Assembly: GCA_007692605.1 (NCBI GenBank)
Contig: REBS01000067.1
Coordinates: 1 to 64,000, forward strand
Origin: Gemmatimonadales bacterium
GTDB lineage: Bacteria > Gemmatimonadota > Gemmatimonadetes > Longimicrobiales > Gaopeijiaceae
DNA: 64,000 nt
Direction of reading: 5' to 3'
The notes under the pieces are model-generated. The model ran no database searches, had not been told where the DNA came from, and saw only the letters and a program-made list of their open reading frames with translations. The translations under genes and the position numbers were made by a program. Position 1 is the stretch's first letter, and every line of letters begins with the position of its first letter. This document shows positions 35,585 to 44,667 of this stretch, in pieces.

Positions 35585-36415
35585 TCAGGGTGCGGGCTGG
35601 CACCGCGGGCAGAAGAAGACCGAACGGTTCGAGAGGACCTCTCGGACGATCGGCTCTGCGCAGCGGGGACACGGCTCGCCGGCGCGACCGTATACCTGCA
35701 GCTTCGCGCCGTATTCCCCCTCCCAGCCCTGCGCGGTCCGGTAGTCCCGGAGCGTGGTCCCCCGGGCGTCGATCGCTTCGCTCAGAACGCGACGGATCGC
35801 CCGGTGCAGCCGACGGGCCGCGTCGGCATCGAGGGAGTTCGTGCGGGCCCGCGGATCGATTCGGGCGAGGAAGGCGGCCTCGTTCGCGTAGATGTTGCCG
35901 ACGCCGGCCACCCGTCGCTGGTCCAGCAGCCAGGATCGCAGTGGGGTGGCCGAACTCCGGAGTCCCCGTTCCAGAGCGACTGCGGTAAACTCCGGGCCGA
36001 GGGGCTCGGGGCCCAGGGTGGCCGACCACGCCGCGTACTCCTTCGCGGAGTGAAGGCTGAGGCGTCCGAAGCGACGCACGTCATGGTAGACCAGCGATCC
36101 CAGCCCACCTTGGAGATGGAAGTACACCGCGGGGTGGGTCGGAGGTGGCCCGCCCGCTCCGGGTCCCCGCATGAGCAGCCGGCCCGACATTCCCAGATTC
36201 ACCACCAGCCGTCGGGAGTCGGCGAGGCGCAGGACCAGATTCTTCCCCCTGCGTCCGATCGCCTCGAAGCGGGAGCCCCTCAGTCGGCCGGCGAAGTCTT
36301 CCGCTTCGAGGTCCAGGACGTCGGCGTGTATGACCGCGACGCGGTCCACGCTCGCGCCGGTCAGCGGTTCACGCAGTCCGCGGGCGATGGTCTCGGCCTC
36401 GGGGAGCTCGGGCAT
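35585..36415 (-). CDS. mutM: Formamidopyrimidine-DNA glycosylase
   Basis: MutM/Fpg removes 8-oxoguanine and formamidopyrimidines and nicks the DNA. The catalytic N-terminal Pro2 and Glu3 (MPELPE), the Lys58 in RRGKNL, the VGNIYANEA helix-two-turn-helix and the C-terminal zinc finger with C249, C252, C269 and C272 are intact; 276 residues is the standard length. It lies 28 bases downstream of purD on the minus strand and is convergent with menG. Confidence 0.96.
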   Translation of the reverse strand: MPELPEAETIARGLREPLTGASVDRVAVIHADVLDLEAEDFAGRLRGSRFEAIGRRGKNLVLRLADSRRLVVNLGMSGRLLMRGPGAGGPPPTHPAVYFHLQGGLGSLVYHDVRRFGRLSLHSAKEYAAWSATLGPEPLGPEFTAVALERGLRSSATPLRSWLLDQRRVAGVGNIYANEAAFLARIDPRARTNSLDADAARRLHRAIRRVLSEAIDARGTTLRDYRTAQGWEGEYGAKLQVYGRAGEPCPRCAEPIVREVLSNRSVFFCPRCQPAP

Positions 36416-36443
36416 GAGAAGGGAGGAAGCCGTCGGTGGCGCG

Positions 36444-37736
36444 TCAGCCCCGAGGCGAATTCTCTGGCGTAAAGGCCTTCCACCCGATATCGGATCGGAA
36501 GGTCTTTCCCTCGAATTCGATCGCGCGCGCTCCCTTCAGGCTTCGGGCGCGGGCTTCCTCAAGGTCTGCTCCGAGGCCGACCACCGAGAGAACCCTCCCT
36601 CCGGAGGTGACGGGTCCGTCCTCGCCCTCGACGGTTCCGGCGTGGAAGATCAGGAGGTCCGGATCCTGGGTGAGTTCCTCGGGGATGGTGATCGCCCGTC
36701 CGGTTTCGTAGGGGCCGGGATAGCCCTCGGATGCGAGCACGGTGTTCAGGGCGGCCCCGCCCCGGAATTCGGGCTCGAAGCCCTCGATGCTTCCCCCCCG
36801 GGCGACGGCGACCAGGAGTTCGAGGAGGGGGGAGTCCATGAGGGGGAGGACGGCCTGCGTCTCGGGGTCTCCGAATCGGCAGTTGAACTCGACCACGCGC
36901 GGGCCGGTTTCGGTGAGCATGAGGCCCGCGTAGAGGAGTCCGCGAAAGGGGGTCGCGGCTCGCTCCATGGCATCGAGGATCGGAAGGTAGATCTCGTCCC
37001 GGACCCGGTCGGTCAGCTCGGGGGCGAGCGAGGGCACCGGGGCGTAGGCTCCCATACCGCCGGTGTTGGGCCCCGTGTCGCCCTCCCCGATCTGTTTGTG
37101 GTCCTGCGAGGGGAGGAGGGGGATCACGTGTCGGCCGTCGGTGACCGCGAACATCGAGATCTCTTCACCCTCCATGAATTCCTCGATCACGATCTCGCGA
37201 CCGGCCGGTCCGAACGCGGCCTCCTTGAGCATCTCCCGAGCGGCTTCGAGGGCCTCCTCGGTCGACGAGCAGACGATCGCTCCCTTTCCCGCGGCCAGAC
37301 CGGAGGCCTTGACCACGAGGGGGGCCTCGTGATCCCGGATATGGGCCTCGGCGTCCTCCCACCGGGTGAAGCATTGGTAGTCCGCCGTGGGGACTCCGGA
37401 CCGCTTCATCAGCTCCTTCGCGAAGGCCTTCGACGACTCGAGCCGGGCGGCGGCGGAGGTCGGCCCGAAGAGGGGAAGGCTTCTCTTGCGGAAGATGTCG
37501 GCGATCCCGTTCGCGAGGGGGACCTCGGGGCCGACGATCGTCAGGTTGATCTGGGCGCCCTCCGCCCAGGTCGCCAGGCCCTCGACGTCGTCGGAGGCGA
37601 GATCGACGGGATGGGCGAGGGGGGCCATGCCCGGGTTGGGCCGGGTCGCGAAGAACTCGGCGCCGGGCGCATCCTGTTTAAGCTTCCAGAGAAGGGCGTG
37701 TTCCCGCCCACCGTGTCCAATCAGGAGGATCTTCAT
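36444..37736 (-). CDS. purD: Phosphoribosylamine-glycine ligase
   Basis: PurD ligates glycine to 5-phosphoribosylamine in step 2 of purine synthesis. The protein begins MKILLIGHGGREHALLWKL, the family start, which fixes the ATG at 37736 and gives 430 residues. The ATP-grasp core motifs (LVVKASGLAAGKG, FNCRFGDPETQ) are intact. The promoter -10 box ends only about 7 bases before the ATG, so the mRNA may be leaderless. mutM follows after 28 bases. Confidence 0.95.
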   Translation of the reverse strand: MKILLIGHGGREHALLWKLKQDAPGAEFFATRPNPGMAPLAHPVDLASDDVEGLATWAEGAQINLTIVGPEVPLANGIADIFRKRSLPLFGPTSAAARLESSKAFAKELMKRSGVPTADYQCFTRWEDAEAHIRDHEAPLVVKASGLAAGKGAIVCSSTEEALEAAREMLKEAAFGPAGREIVIEEFMEGEEISMFAVTDGRHVIPLLPSQDHKQIGEGDTGPNTGGMGAYAPVPSLAPELTDRVRDEIYLPILDAMERAATPFRGLLYAGLMLTETGPRVVEFNCRFGDPETQAVLPLMDSPLLELLVAVARGGSIEGFEPEFRGGAALNTVLASEGYPGPYETGRAITIPEELTQDPDLLIFHAGTVEGEDGPVTSGGRVLSVVGLGADLEEARARSLKGARAIEFEGKTFRSDIGWKAFTPENSPRG

Positions 37737-37743
37737 GGCCCCA

Positions 37744-37772
37744 AGAGTAGAACAGCGCCGGCAGAGTGTCAA
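37744..37772 (-). promoter_or_regulatory. Putative purD promoter, possibly driving a leaderless mRNA
   Basis: On the minus strand a perfect TTGACA (37767-37772) and TACTCT (37744-37749) are separated by 17 bases. The -10 box is 7 bases from the purD ATG, so transcription would start at or next to the start codon. The TTGACA lies in the loop of the hairpin at 37753-37788. Confidence 0.45.
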
Positions 37773-37788
37773 AGCTCTGCCGACGCTG
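37753..37788. terminator. Long hairpin between the universal stress gene and purD
   Basis: CAGCG-C-CGGCAGAG pairs with CTCTGCCG-A-CGCTG: 13 base pairs with a single mismatch and an 8-base loop. On the minus strand it is followed by TTCTACTCTT, so it can terminate transcription from the universal stress gene. It also overlaps the purD promoter. Confidence 0.5.
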
Positions 37789-37811
37789 GGAGGGGCTGCC
37801 GGACCCGAGGG

Positions 37812-38690
37812 TCAGGACTGCAGCTCTCGAACGGACCGGGATCGCTGGGTCGCGCGCGGCGGGCTGGCCCGCCGCAGGGCGGGGCTCGAGGTTGGGGTGC
37901 GGCGGCGCCCATCCCTGAGGAGCAGCGTCGAGCAGGGTGCGGTCCAGACGGTGGTGCGGGCCGCGCTCGATGAGATTCCCGTGGCATCGTCGGGGCCGCG
38001 TCCGTCGATGATCAGGAGGTCCACTTCACCCCTCCGAGCCTCGCGATCGACCTCTCGGGGCTGATATCCATGACCGGGAAGGCATGGGACGACCGGGATC
38101 TCACCCGAATCCAGGGCGAACGACGCGAGCAGGGGCCACTCTGGCGTGGGGTCCGACCCGGGCGATGCGGCGGGGCCGGCCGAGGCGATCAAGGCGCGGG
38201 CGGGCCGATGTCCCGAGGGTGTGCTGAATTCACGGGCATATCCGCCGCCGCCTTTGCGCACCAGTAGGGTCGAGGCCGGTGAATCCTGCAGGAGGGCACG
38301 GGCCACGGTGCCGAGCTCGAAGAAGGGCGTCGCACCGCACCCCTTGGCTCCGGCCACCACCAGATCGTAGCGAATGGACACGGACCGCTCGACCACGAGT
38401 CGAACCGGATCACCACTGAGTTCGACGGACTCGATCGTGAGCCCGGGGTTGGTGAGTTCCCGGCGGGCCTCGAGCAGCCAGTCCTCGGGCGTCGAGCAAC
38501 CGGGAAGCTCCGCGGCGACCGGGTGGAATCCCCGCGCCCTGGGGCGAATCATCCCATCTCCCGACATCGCCGTGGGGCGAACTGCGACGACATCGATTTG
38601 AGCGGCCACCTCGTGATGCAGCAGGTTGTTCAGGAAGCGCGCGGCTTCCCGGGCGTAGGACGAACCGTCTGTGGCGAGGAGGACTCTCAT
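37812..38690 (-). CDS. Universal stress protein with a degenerate second half
   Basis: The 292-residue protein begins with MRVLLATDGSSYAREAA, the USP ATP-binding start, and its first 145 residues carry LVVAGAKGCGATPFFELGTVARALL, the glycine-rich nucleotide motif of the family. The second half keeps only traces of a USP fold (EVDLLIIDGRG near residue 235) and ends in an Arg/Ser-rich tail. The ATG at 38690 is favoured over a longer frame to 38813. Its role is a general stress or nucleotide-sensing one, not further defined. Confidence 0.82.
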   Translation of the reverse strand: MRVLLATDGSSYAREAARFLNNLLHHEVAAQIDVVAVRPTAMSGDGMIRPRARGFHPVAAELPGCSTPEDWLLEARRELTNPGLTIESVELSGDPVRLVVERSVSIRYDLVVAGAKGCGATPFFELGTVARALLQDSPASTLLVRKGGGGYAREFSTPSGHRPARALIASAGPAASPGSDPTPEWPLLASFALDSGEIPVVPCLPGHGYQPREVDREARRGEVDLLIIDGRGPDDATGISSSAARTTVWTAPCSTLLLRDGRRRTPTSSPALRRASPPRATQRSRSVRELQS

Positions 38691-38827
38691 CGGACCGCTC
38701 CGAACTGGGGGTGCGTGAAGGCTTCTGCCCCGATGAAGGAAGCAACCCCTGTGCCAGAGACGGAATGCCATTTGGAGCTCCCGTAATCGCGTCAGGCTCG
38801 AGCTCCCGAGCACCGGGGCCGTTGCGA

Positions 38828-38871
38828 CGACGGCTCAGATTGTTGCACATGTGGTGATCGTGCGACGGCTC
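38828..38871. repeat. Pair of 9-bp direct repeats upstream of the universal stress gene
   Basis: CGACGGCTC occurs at 38828-38836 and 38863-38871, separated by 26 bases, in the gap between the M48 peptidase stop and the universal stress gene. It could be a regulator site; nothing else supports that. Confidence 0.3.
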
Positions 38872-38874
38872 CGT

Positions 38875-39972
38875 CTACCAGCCCGCCCCGGATCCGCCAC
38901 TCCCCTTCAGGTTGTCGAAGAGGGAGTCGCGCATCCGCTTCGCAGCCGTCGCCAGGTCATCGACGAAGTCCCGGGCCTCCTGCCGGTAGGCCTGAGCCGC
39001 GTCGGACAGATCCTCGACATATTCCGGCTCCGGGTCGCCCCGGCGGGGATACTCGCCGCGGAGGATCCGGTCGTACTCTCCGGACTCGATCCAGCTTCGA
39101 AGCTCTCCCACCCGGAGGACGAAGAACGGGTGAGTCGTACCCAGCAGGTTGAGAACCTTGAACACCGAGTCTGCGACGTCTTCGCTCTCGCGGTAGGCCT
39201 CGGCCTGTTCGATGAACGCGTCGAGGTTGGTGTCCTCGGGACGTCCGCCGCCCGCCATCTTGAGCATCGTCCGGAAGACGACCTCGGGATCCTGGACCCC
39301 GAGCAGTCCGGCCCGATCCGAGGAGAGCTCGCTTTTCCGGTACCACTCGAGGAGCGCGACCAGCACCGCCCTGGCCGCCAGCCCCACCAGCGGGAAGCCT
39401 CGCTCGGCCAGCTGGATCAGGAGGACCATCATGGTCCGGTAGAGGACATGCCCGCTCGCGATGTGCCCCACCTCGTGCGCGAGTACATACCGCAACTCGT
39501 CGTGGTCGAGGAGGTTCACCGTCCCGGAGTTCAGGATCACGAATGGGCGCTCCATCCCGTAGGCTCCGGCATTCACCATCGGAGTCTGCGACACGAAAAG
39601 CGGCACCTCCCGGGGAGCGTCGAGCGTTTCGAGGACCTCGAGGTGGAGAGCATGAAGGCGGGGAAACTGCCGGGCTGAGACCTCTACCGCGTTGGCCTGG
39701 AAGGCCAACCGGATCGGCTTCTCACCGAAGAACCCGAAGAGCCTCTTGAGGACCTCGTCGAATACCGGAATCGCACGAAGGGCCGTGAGGGCCGCCCGAT
39801 CCGCCGGGTGCTCCCACGCCCGGGGCGAGATCCCGGGGAGCGGGCGGGGTCGGGGTCGGCCGCCGGGATCGCCGGGACCGGAAGGCCCGCCCGATCCCGG
39901 GGGAATGGGACCGCCGCCGGAGTCGCCGGGCGCGGTTGGATCCCAGGGGGTGTTCGGGCCATGATCGGTCAT
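38875..39972 (-). CDS. M48-family metallopeptidase (HtpX/Ste24-like)
   Basis: The 365-residue zinc peptidase has the motif HEVGH (H166, E167, H170) and the third ligand Glu215 in SELSSDRAG. Hydrophobic helices flank the catalytic part (about 180-210). The first 48 residues are Gly/Pro-rich, and no N-terminal membrane helix is seen, which differs from HtpX itself. HtpX-type proteases remove damaged membrane proteins. The ATG has a GAGGAG ribosome binding site, and the predicted ECF promoter P3 lies about 65 bases upstream, which supports a stress role. Confidence 0.85.
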   Translation of the reverse strand: MTDHGPNTPWDPTAPGDSGGGPIPPGSGGPSGPGDPGGRPRPRPLPGISPRAWEHPADRAALTALRAIPVFDEVLKRLFGFFGEKPIRLAFQANAVEVSARQFPRLHALHLEVLETLDAPREVPLFVSQTPMVNAGAYGMERPFVILNSGTVNLLDHDELRYVLAHEVGHIASGHVLYRTMMVLLIQLAERGFPLVGLAARAVLVALLEWYRKSELSSDRAGLLGVQDPEVVFRTMLKMAGGGRPEDTNLDAFIEQAEAYRESEDVADSVFKVLNLLGTTHPFFVLRVGELRSWIESGEYDRILRGEYPRRGDPEPEYVEDLSDAAQAYRQEARDFVDDLATAAKRMRDSLFDNLKGSGGSGAGW

Positions 39973-40035
39973 CGGTCGGTCTCCTCGGTTGAAGCGAGCG
40001 TCCTCGAAACGACGAGGTCCGCAGTCTGCCGTGTA

Positions 40036-40064
40036 TCTCTACGGCGGCCGGAAGCAGAGGTTTC
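40036..40064 (-). promoter_or_regulatory. Predicted ECF-sigma promoter P3, upstream of the M48 peptidase
   Basis: On the minus strand GAAAC (40060-40064) is followed by 16 bases and CGTAGAGA (40036-40043). It differs from P1 and P2 by one spacer base and one -10 base. The leader to the peptidase ATG would be about 55 bases. Confidence 0.5.
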
Positions 40065-40082
40065 AGCCCGAGCTCTCGCGGG

Positions 40083-41246
40083 TCAGAGTCCGTTCAACGC
40101 CCGGTCGAGATCGTCGAGGAGGTCTCCGATCTCCTCGACGCCGACGGACAGTCGAACCAGGCCGTCGGTGACGCCCATGAAGGCCCGGCGGCTCTCGGGG
40201 ACCGAGGCATGGGTCATCAGCGCAGGGACCCCGATCATCGACTCGACCCCTCCGAGCGATTCGGCAAGGGCGAACAGGTGGGTCCGGTCCACGAAGGCCT
40301 TGGCACGCTCCCCACTGCCGAGCTCCACCGATACCATTCCGGTGAATCCGTCCATCTGCCGGGCGGCGAGTTCGTGCTGGGGGTGGCTTTCGAGCCCGGG
40401 GTAGAAGACCGCGACCGAAGCCGGATGGTCCTCGAGAAATCGTGCAACGGCCTGACCGTTCTCGTTGTGCGCCCGCATCCGGAGGTGGAGGGTTTTCGTG
40501 CCCCGCAGCACCAGCCAGGCATCCATCGGCCCGGGAACCGCACCGGTCGATTTTCTCACGAAATGGATCTGATCGGCGAGGTCATCGTCGTCAACCACGA
40601 GCATGCCCCCGATGACGTCCGAATGCCCATTGAGGTACTTGGTCGTGGAGTGCGCAACGATGTCCGCGCCCCGTTCGAGCGGGCGCTGATTGAAGGGTGT
40701 CGCGAAGGTGTTGTCGACCATGAGCAGCGCCTCTCCCTCATGAGCGATCGTGGCCATCTGCTCCAGATCGCAGAGACGCATCATGGGGTTCGTCGGCGTT
40801 TCCACATGCACGAGGCGCGTCCGGGGGCGCATCGCCTCGCGGACCTGGTCCGGATCCCGGGTGTCGACGAAGGTGAACTCGATCCCGAGTCGGGAGAGCA
40901 CCTTGTTGAACATCCGATTGGTGCCCCCGTAGGTATTCTCCTCGCTCACGACGTGGTCACCGGCGTCGAGGAGTTTGACCACCGCCTCGATCGCCGACAG
41001 ACCGCTGGCGAACGCGATGCCATGCGCCCCGCCTTCGAGGGAGGCAATGTTTCCCTCGAGCGCCTCCCGGGTCGGATTCTGGACACGGGCGTACTCGTAG
41101 CCCAGGTGCCGCCCGAGTTCGGGCTGGACATAGGTCGAGGTCTGGTAGATCGGAGGCATGATCGCGCCGGTCGTCGGGTCCGGGCGCTGGCCGGCGTGCA
41201 CGGCTCGGGTTCCGAAGGCGGTGTCGTTGTCGGGCGTAGGTGACAT
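40083..41246 (-). CDS. metB: Cystathionine gamma-synthase/lyase-family PLP enzyme
   Basis: The 387-residue enzyme starts with FGTRAVHAGQRPDPTTGA, the trans-sulfuration family signature, and has Lys203 in HSTTKYLNGHSDV as the Schiff-base residue, YARVQNPTR for cofactor phosphate binding and LAESLGGVESM near the end. It most resembles cystathionine gamma-synthase or gamma-lyase, joining or splitting cysteine and homoserine carbon skeletons. An AGGACG ribosome binding site precedes the ATG. It is divergent from the glmM-type gene and is a second family member besides 26294-27526. Confidence 0.9.
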   Translation of the reverse strand: MSPTPDNDTAFGTRAVHAGQRPDPTTGAIMPPIYQTSTYVQPELGRHLGYEYARVQNPTREALEGNIASLEGGAHGIAFASGLSAIEAVVKLLDAGDHVVSEENTYGGTNRMFNKVLSRLGIEFTFVDTRDPDQVREAMRPRTRLVHVETPTNPMMRLCDLEQMATIAHEGEALLMVDNTFATPFNQRPLERGADIVAHSTTKYLNGHSDVIGGMLVVDDDDLADQIHFVRKSTGAVPGPMDAWLVLRGTKTLHLRMRAHNENGQAVARFLEDHPASVAVFYPGLESHPQHELAARQMDGFTGMVSVELGSGERAKAFVDRTHLFALAESLGGVESMIGVPALMTHASVPESRRAFMGVTDGLVRLSVGVEEIGDLLDDLDRALNGL

Positions 41247-41393
41247 GAAGTCGTCCTGGAAAGTTGAAGGTCATTGACCCCTGAACCTAATGCGGGGGGC
41301 GAGGGCGGCGCCATCGGGCGGATGCCTTGCGACCCGGTCGGGTTTTCGGGAGAGTAGAGAGCGTTTGAAGTCAACGTCCCCCAAGGTCATTGG

Positions 41394-42782
41394 ATGTCCG
41401 GCATGCCTCTCGTTCTCCCATCGTCGCTCATGGTCAGCGTTTCCGGCTTTCGCGGGCGGGTCGGCGACCCGCTCACTCCCGAGCTCATGGCGGGCCTCGC
41501 AGCAGGGTTCGGCTCCTTCCTCCGGGCTGAGCATTCGGGCCACACGGTGTTCCTGGGCCGGGACTCCCGCACCAGCGGAACCATGTTCGAGGCCGCGGCC
41601 GCGGCGGGCCTGGCGTCGGTCGGGATGGATGTGGTGCGCCTGGGAATCGTTCCCACACCCACCCTCCTGATGGCGGCGCGGGACGCGGGCGCGGCCGGGG
41701 CCCTGGGCGTGACCGCATCACACAATCCTGCGGAGTGGAATGCGCTGAAGTTCGCGGGTGGGGACGGGATGTTTCTGGATGGTCCCCGGATGCATCGGTT
41801 TCAATCGAGCCTGCGGGATGGAGATCCGGTCCGAGCCGCCTGGGACGAACTCGGCGGGATCCGGGACGACGACGAGGCGATCGATCGCCATGTGGCGCAG
41901 ATTCTCGAGCTTCCCTTTCTGGAACTCGAGGCGCTTCGGGAACGCGCGTTTCACGTGGCCCTCGACTGTGTGCAGGGTGCCGGAGGACTCGCGGTGCCAC
42001 GGCTGCTCGAGGCGCTGGGCTGCACGGTCTCGGCCATGGGGATGGAGGCCGATGGCCATTTCCCCCGGGATCCGGAACCGACGGCGGCAAACCTTTCCGG
42101 TCTGGGGGCGCTCGTCCGGGAGAGTGGGGCGGAACTCGGCTTCGCGGTGGACCCCGACGTGGACCGGCTCTCACTGGTCGACGAGACCGGACGCCCGCTC
42201 GGAGAGGACCTGACCCTCGCACTCTGTGCGGCCACCGTCCTGAAGCGAAGGTCCGGTCCGGTGGTCACCAATCTGTCCACCAGCCGCGTGGTCGAGGATG
42301 TGGCGCGGGATGCGGGCGTGGAGTTCACACTGGCTCCGGTCGGAGAGATCAATGTCTCGCGGGCGATGCAGGAGGTGGGGGCTGTGATCGGGGGGGAGGG
42401 CAATGGAGGGGTGATCCTGCCGACGCTCCACGGGACCCGCGATGCCCTGGTCGGGATGGCCCTCATCTTGCAACACCTGATCGACCGGGAAGCGAGCCTC
42501 GGCGAGGCGGCCGCAGAGTGGCCGGAGTATCGCATCGTGAAGGAGAAGGCGGCGTTCCCGAGAGATCGGCTAGACGAGGGCTACGCGGCGCTCCGTCGAG
42601 CCCTCCCTGCGACCCGCGTCGACACCACCGACGGACTGCGGCTGGACTGGCCCGAAGAGGGGCGGTGGCTGCACGTCCGGCCCTCGGGCACCGAGCCCGT
42701 GGTCCGCTTCATCGCGGAGGCCCGAGACGAACAGGGGGCGCGGGAGTTGATCGCAGCGGCGCGTGAGGCCCTCGACGGCTGA
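41394..42782 (+). CDS. glmM: Phosphoglucosamine/phosphomannomutase-family mutase, archaeal-like GlmM
   Basis: The 462-residue alpha-D-phosphohexomutase has the catalytic Ser109 in TASHNP, the metal loop DPDVDR, the sugar loop GEGNGGVI and the phosphate loop RPSGTEPVVR. The GEGNGGVI form is typical of archaeal-type GlmM/PGM rather than E. coli GlmM. glmS follows after 44 bases, so it most likely makes glucosamine-1-phosphate for the cell wall. The substrate remains an inference from context. An in-frame ATG at codon 13 could be the real start. Confidence 0.85.
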   Translation: MSGMPLVLPSSLMVSVSGFRGRVGDPLTPELMAGLAAGFGSFLRAEHSGHTVFLGRDSRTSGTMFEAAAAAGLASVGMDVVRLGIVPTPTLLMAARDAGAAGALGVTASHNPAEWNALKFAGGDGMFLDGPRMHRFQSSLRDGDPVRAAWDELGGIRDDDEAIDRHVAQILELPFLELEALRERAFHVALDCVQGAGGLAVPRLLEALGCTVSAMGMEADGHFPRDPEPTAANLSGLGALVRESGAELGFAVDPDVDRLSLVDETGRPLGEDLTLALCAATVLKRRSGPVVTNLSTSRVVEDVARDAGVEFTLAPVGEINVSRAMQEVGAVIGGEGNGGVILPTLHGTRDALVGMALILQHLIDREASLGEAAAEWPEYRIVKEKAAFPRDRLDEGYAALRRALPATRVDTTDGLRLDWPEEGRWLHVRPSGTEPVVRFIAEARDEQGARELIAAAREALDG

Positions 42783-42826
42783 GGATCCGATGATGTTCAC
42801 CCGAAGACTGAGAGCGACCGAATACG

Positions 42827-44665
42827 ATGTGTGGAATCGTGGGCTATGTCGGGACGAAAGAAGCTGCACCCATCCTGCTCGAAGGGCTCAGGCGACTCGA
42901 ATACCGAGGATATGATTCGGCGGGTCTGGCGATCGTCGGCAGAAATGGCGAGATGCACTCCGTGCGGCGGGCCGGCAAGCTGGACCAGCTCGAAGAGGCG
43001 GTGACGGCCCACCATCCCGAGGGAGTCTGCGGGATCGGGCACACCCGCTGGGCGACCCATGGGCCCCCGACGCTCGAGAATGCCCACCCCCACAAGAGCA
43101 GCGACGGCTCGATCGCCCTCGTGCACAACGGGATCATCGAAAACGCCGGTACGCTACGCACCAAGCTTGAAGCGGAAGGGGTGGTCTTTCAGAGTGATAC
43201 CGACACCGAGGTCGTCGTGCACCTCATCGATCGGCTCTGGACGCCGGACGGGACTCTCGAGCAGGCGGTCTCTGCCGCGCTCGAGCAGGTGATCGGGGCC
43301 TACGGGATCGCGGTGGTCAGCACGCGGGACCCGGGGAAGATCGTGGTGGCCCGGCAGGGGTCCCCCCTTCTGCTCGGGGTGGGGAAGAATGGGGAGGTCC
43401 TGGTGGGGTCGGATGCGGCGGCCGTCATCGCGCGGACCCGCAACGTCGTGTATCTCGACGACGGGGACTACGCCGTTCTGACCGCGGATGGATACCGGAC
43501 GTACCACCTTCGCCAGGGACCGGTCCAGCGGAAGGTGCACGAGGTCACGTGGGATCTCGAAGCGATCGAAAAGGGCGGCTTCGACCATTTCATGAAGAAG
43601 GAGATCTTCGAGCAGCCCCGCACGCTCGAGGATGTCACCCGGGGGCGGCTGCTCGAGGAAGAGGGGTCGGCCCGTCTCGGGGGGGTCACGATCAGCGACA
43701 AGGAACTCCTCGAGATCGACCGAATCATCATCACGGCGTGCGGCACCTCGTGGCATTCTGCACTGATCGGAGAGTATCTACTGGAAGAGCTGGCCCGGAT
43801 CCCCACCAAGGTGGAATACGCTTCGGAGTTCCGGTACAAGAATCCCGTCGTCGACAGCCGTACGCTCGTGATCTGCGTGTCGCAGTCGGGCGAGACCGCG
43901 GACACCCTCGCGGCCCTGCGGGAAGCGAAGCAGCGGGGGGCCGTCGTCATGGGGATCGTCAACGTGGTCGGATCCTCGATCGCCCGGGAGACGGACTTCG
44001 GAATCTACCTGCACGCGGGTCCGGAGATCGGGGTGGCTTCGACCAAGGCCTTCACGAGCCAGGTCGCCGCCCTCGCGCTCTTCACCCTGTACCTGTCCCG
44101 TCGTCGGAACCTTTCGATCCTCGAGGGCCGGCGCCTGGTGAAGGCGCTTCAGCAGTTGCCGGCCCAGGTCGCCGAAATCCTGCAGCAGGACGCCGAGATC
44201 GAGATGCTGGCGCGGCGCTACATCGACTCGCCGAACTTCCTGTATCTGGGACGCGGGTTCCAGTTTCCGGTCGCGCTGGAGGGAGCGCTGAAGCTGAAAG
44301 AGGTCAGCTACATCCACGCCGAGGGGTATCCCGCCGCGGAGATGAAGCATGGCCCCATCGCCCTGATCGACGAGAAGATGCCCGTGGTCTTCCTGGCGCC
44401 GAAGGACCCGGTCTACCACAAGGTCCTCTCGAACATCGAGGAAGTGAAGGCGCGATCGGGGCAGGTGATCGCGGTGGTCAACGACGGAGTCGAGGAGCTT
44501 CAGGGCAAGGTCGACCACTTCCTGCGCGTCCCCGAGACGCATCCGGCCCTCCTTCCGATTCTTACCGTGATCCCCCTCCAGCTTCTTGCGTATCACGTGG
44601 CGGTCCTGCGAGGATGCGACGTCGATCAGCCGCGCAACCTCGCTAAGTCCGTCACCGTCGAATAG
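42827..44665 (+). CDS. glmS: Glutamine-fructose-6-phosphate aminotransferase (isomerising)
   Basis: GlmS makes glucosamine-6-phosphate from fructose-6-phosphate and glutamine, the first step of UDP-GlcNAc synthesis. The 612-residue protein has the N-terminal nucleophile Cys2 (MCGIVGYVG), the glutamine amidotransferase domain with TRWATHGPP, two SIS domains ([17 protein letters not shown]) and the canonical LAKSVTVE end. It follows the glmM-type gene and precedes dtd by 2 bases. Confidence 0.97.
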   Translation: MCGIVGYVGTKEAAPILLEGLRRLEYRGYDSAGLAIVGRNGEMHSVRRAGKLDQLEEAVTAHHPEGVCGIGHTRWATHGPPTLENAHPHKSSDGSIALVHNGIIENAGTLRTKLEAEGVVFQSDTDTEVVVHLIDRLWTPDGTLEQAVSAALEQVIGAYGIAVVSTRDPGKIVVARQGSPLLLGVGKNGEVLVGSDAAAVIARTRNVVYLDDGDYAVLTADGYRTYHLRQGPVQRKVHEVTWDLEAIEKGGFDHFMKKEIFEQPRTLEDVTRGRLLEEEGSARLGGVTISDKELLEIDRIIITACGTSWHSALIGEYLLEELARIPTKVEYASEFRYKNPVVDSRTLVICVSQSGETADTLAALREAKQRGAVVMGIVNVVGSSIARETDFGIYLHAGPEIGVASTKAFTSQVAALALFTLYLSRRRNLSILEGRRLVKALQQLPAQVAEILQQDAEIEMLARRYIDSPNFLYLGRGFQFPVALEGALKLKEVSYIHAEGYPAAEMKHGPIALIDEKMPVVFLAPKDPVYHKVLSNIEEVKARSGQVIAVVNDGVEELQGKVDHFLRVPETHPALLPILTVIPLQLLAYHVAVLRGCDVDQPRNLAKSVTVE

Positions 44666-44667
44666 CC

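Noticed and set aside
40908-40933. GAAC-N16-CGTAGG on the plus strand
   Set aside because: It resembles the ECF promoter motif but lies antisense inside metB with no plausible downstream gene.
41267-41392. 10-bp direct repeat AAGGTCATTG in the metB-glmM divergent gap
   Set aside because: One pair only, 116 bases apart, and the second copy forms the ribosome binding region of glmM; probably chance.
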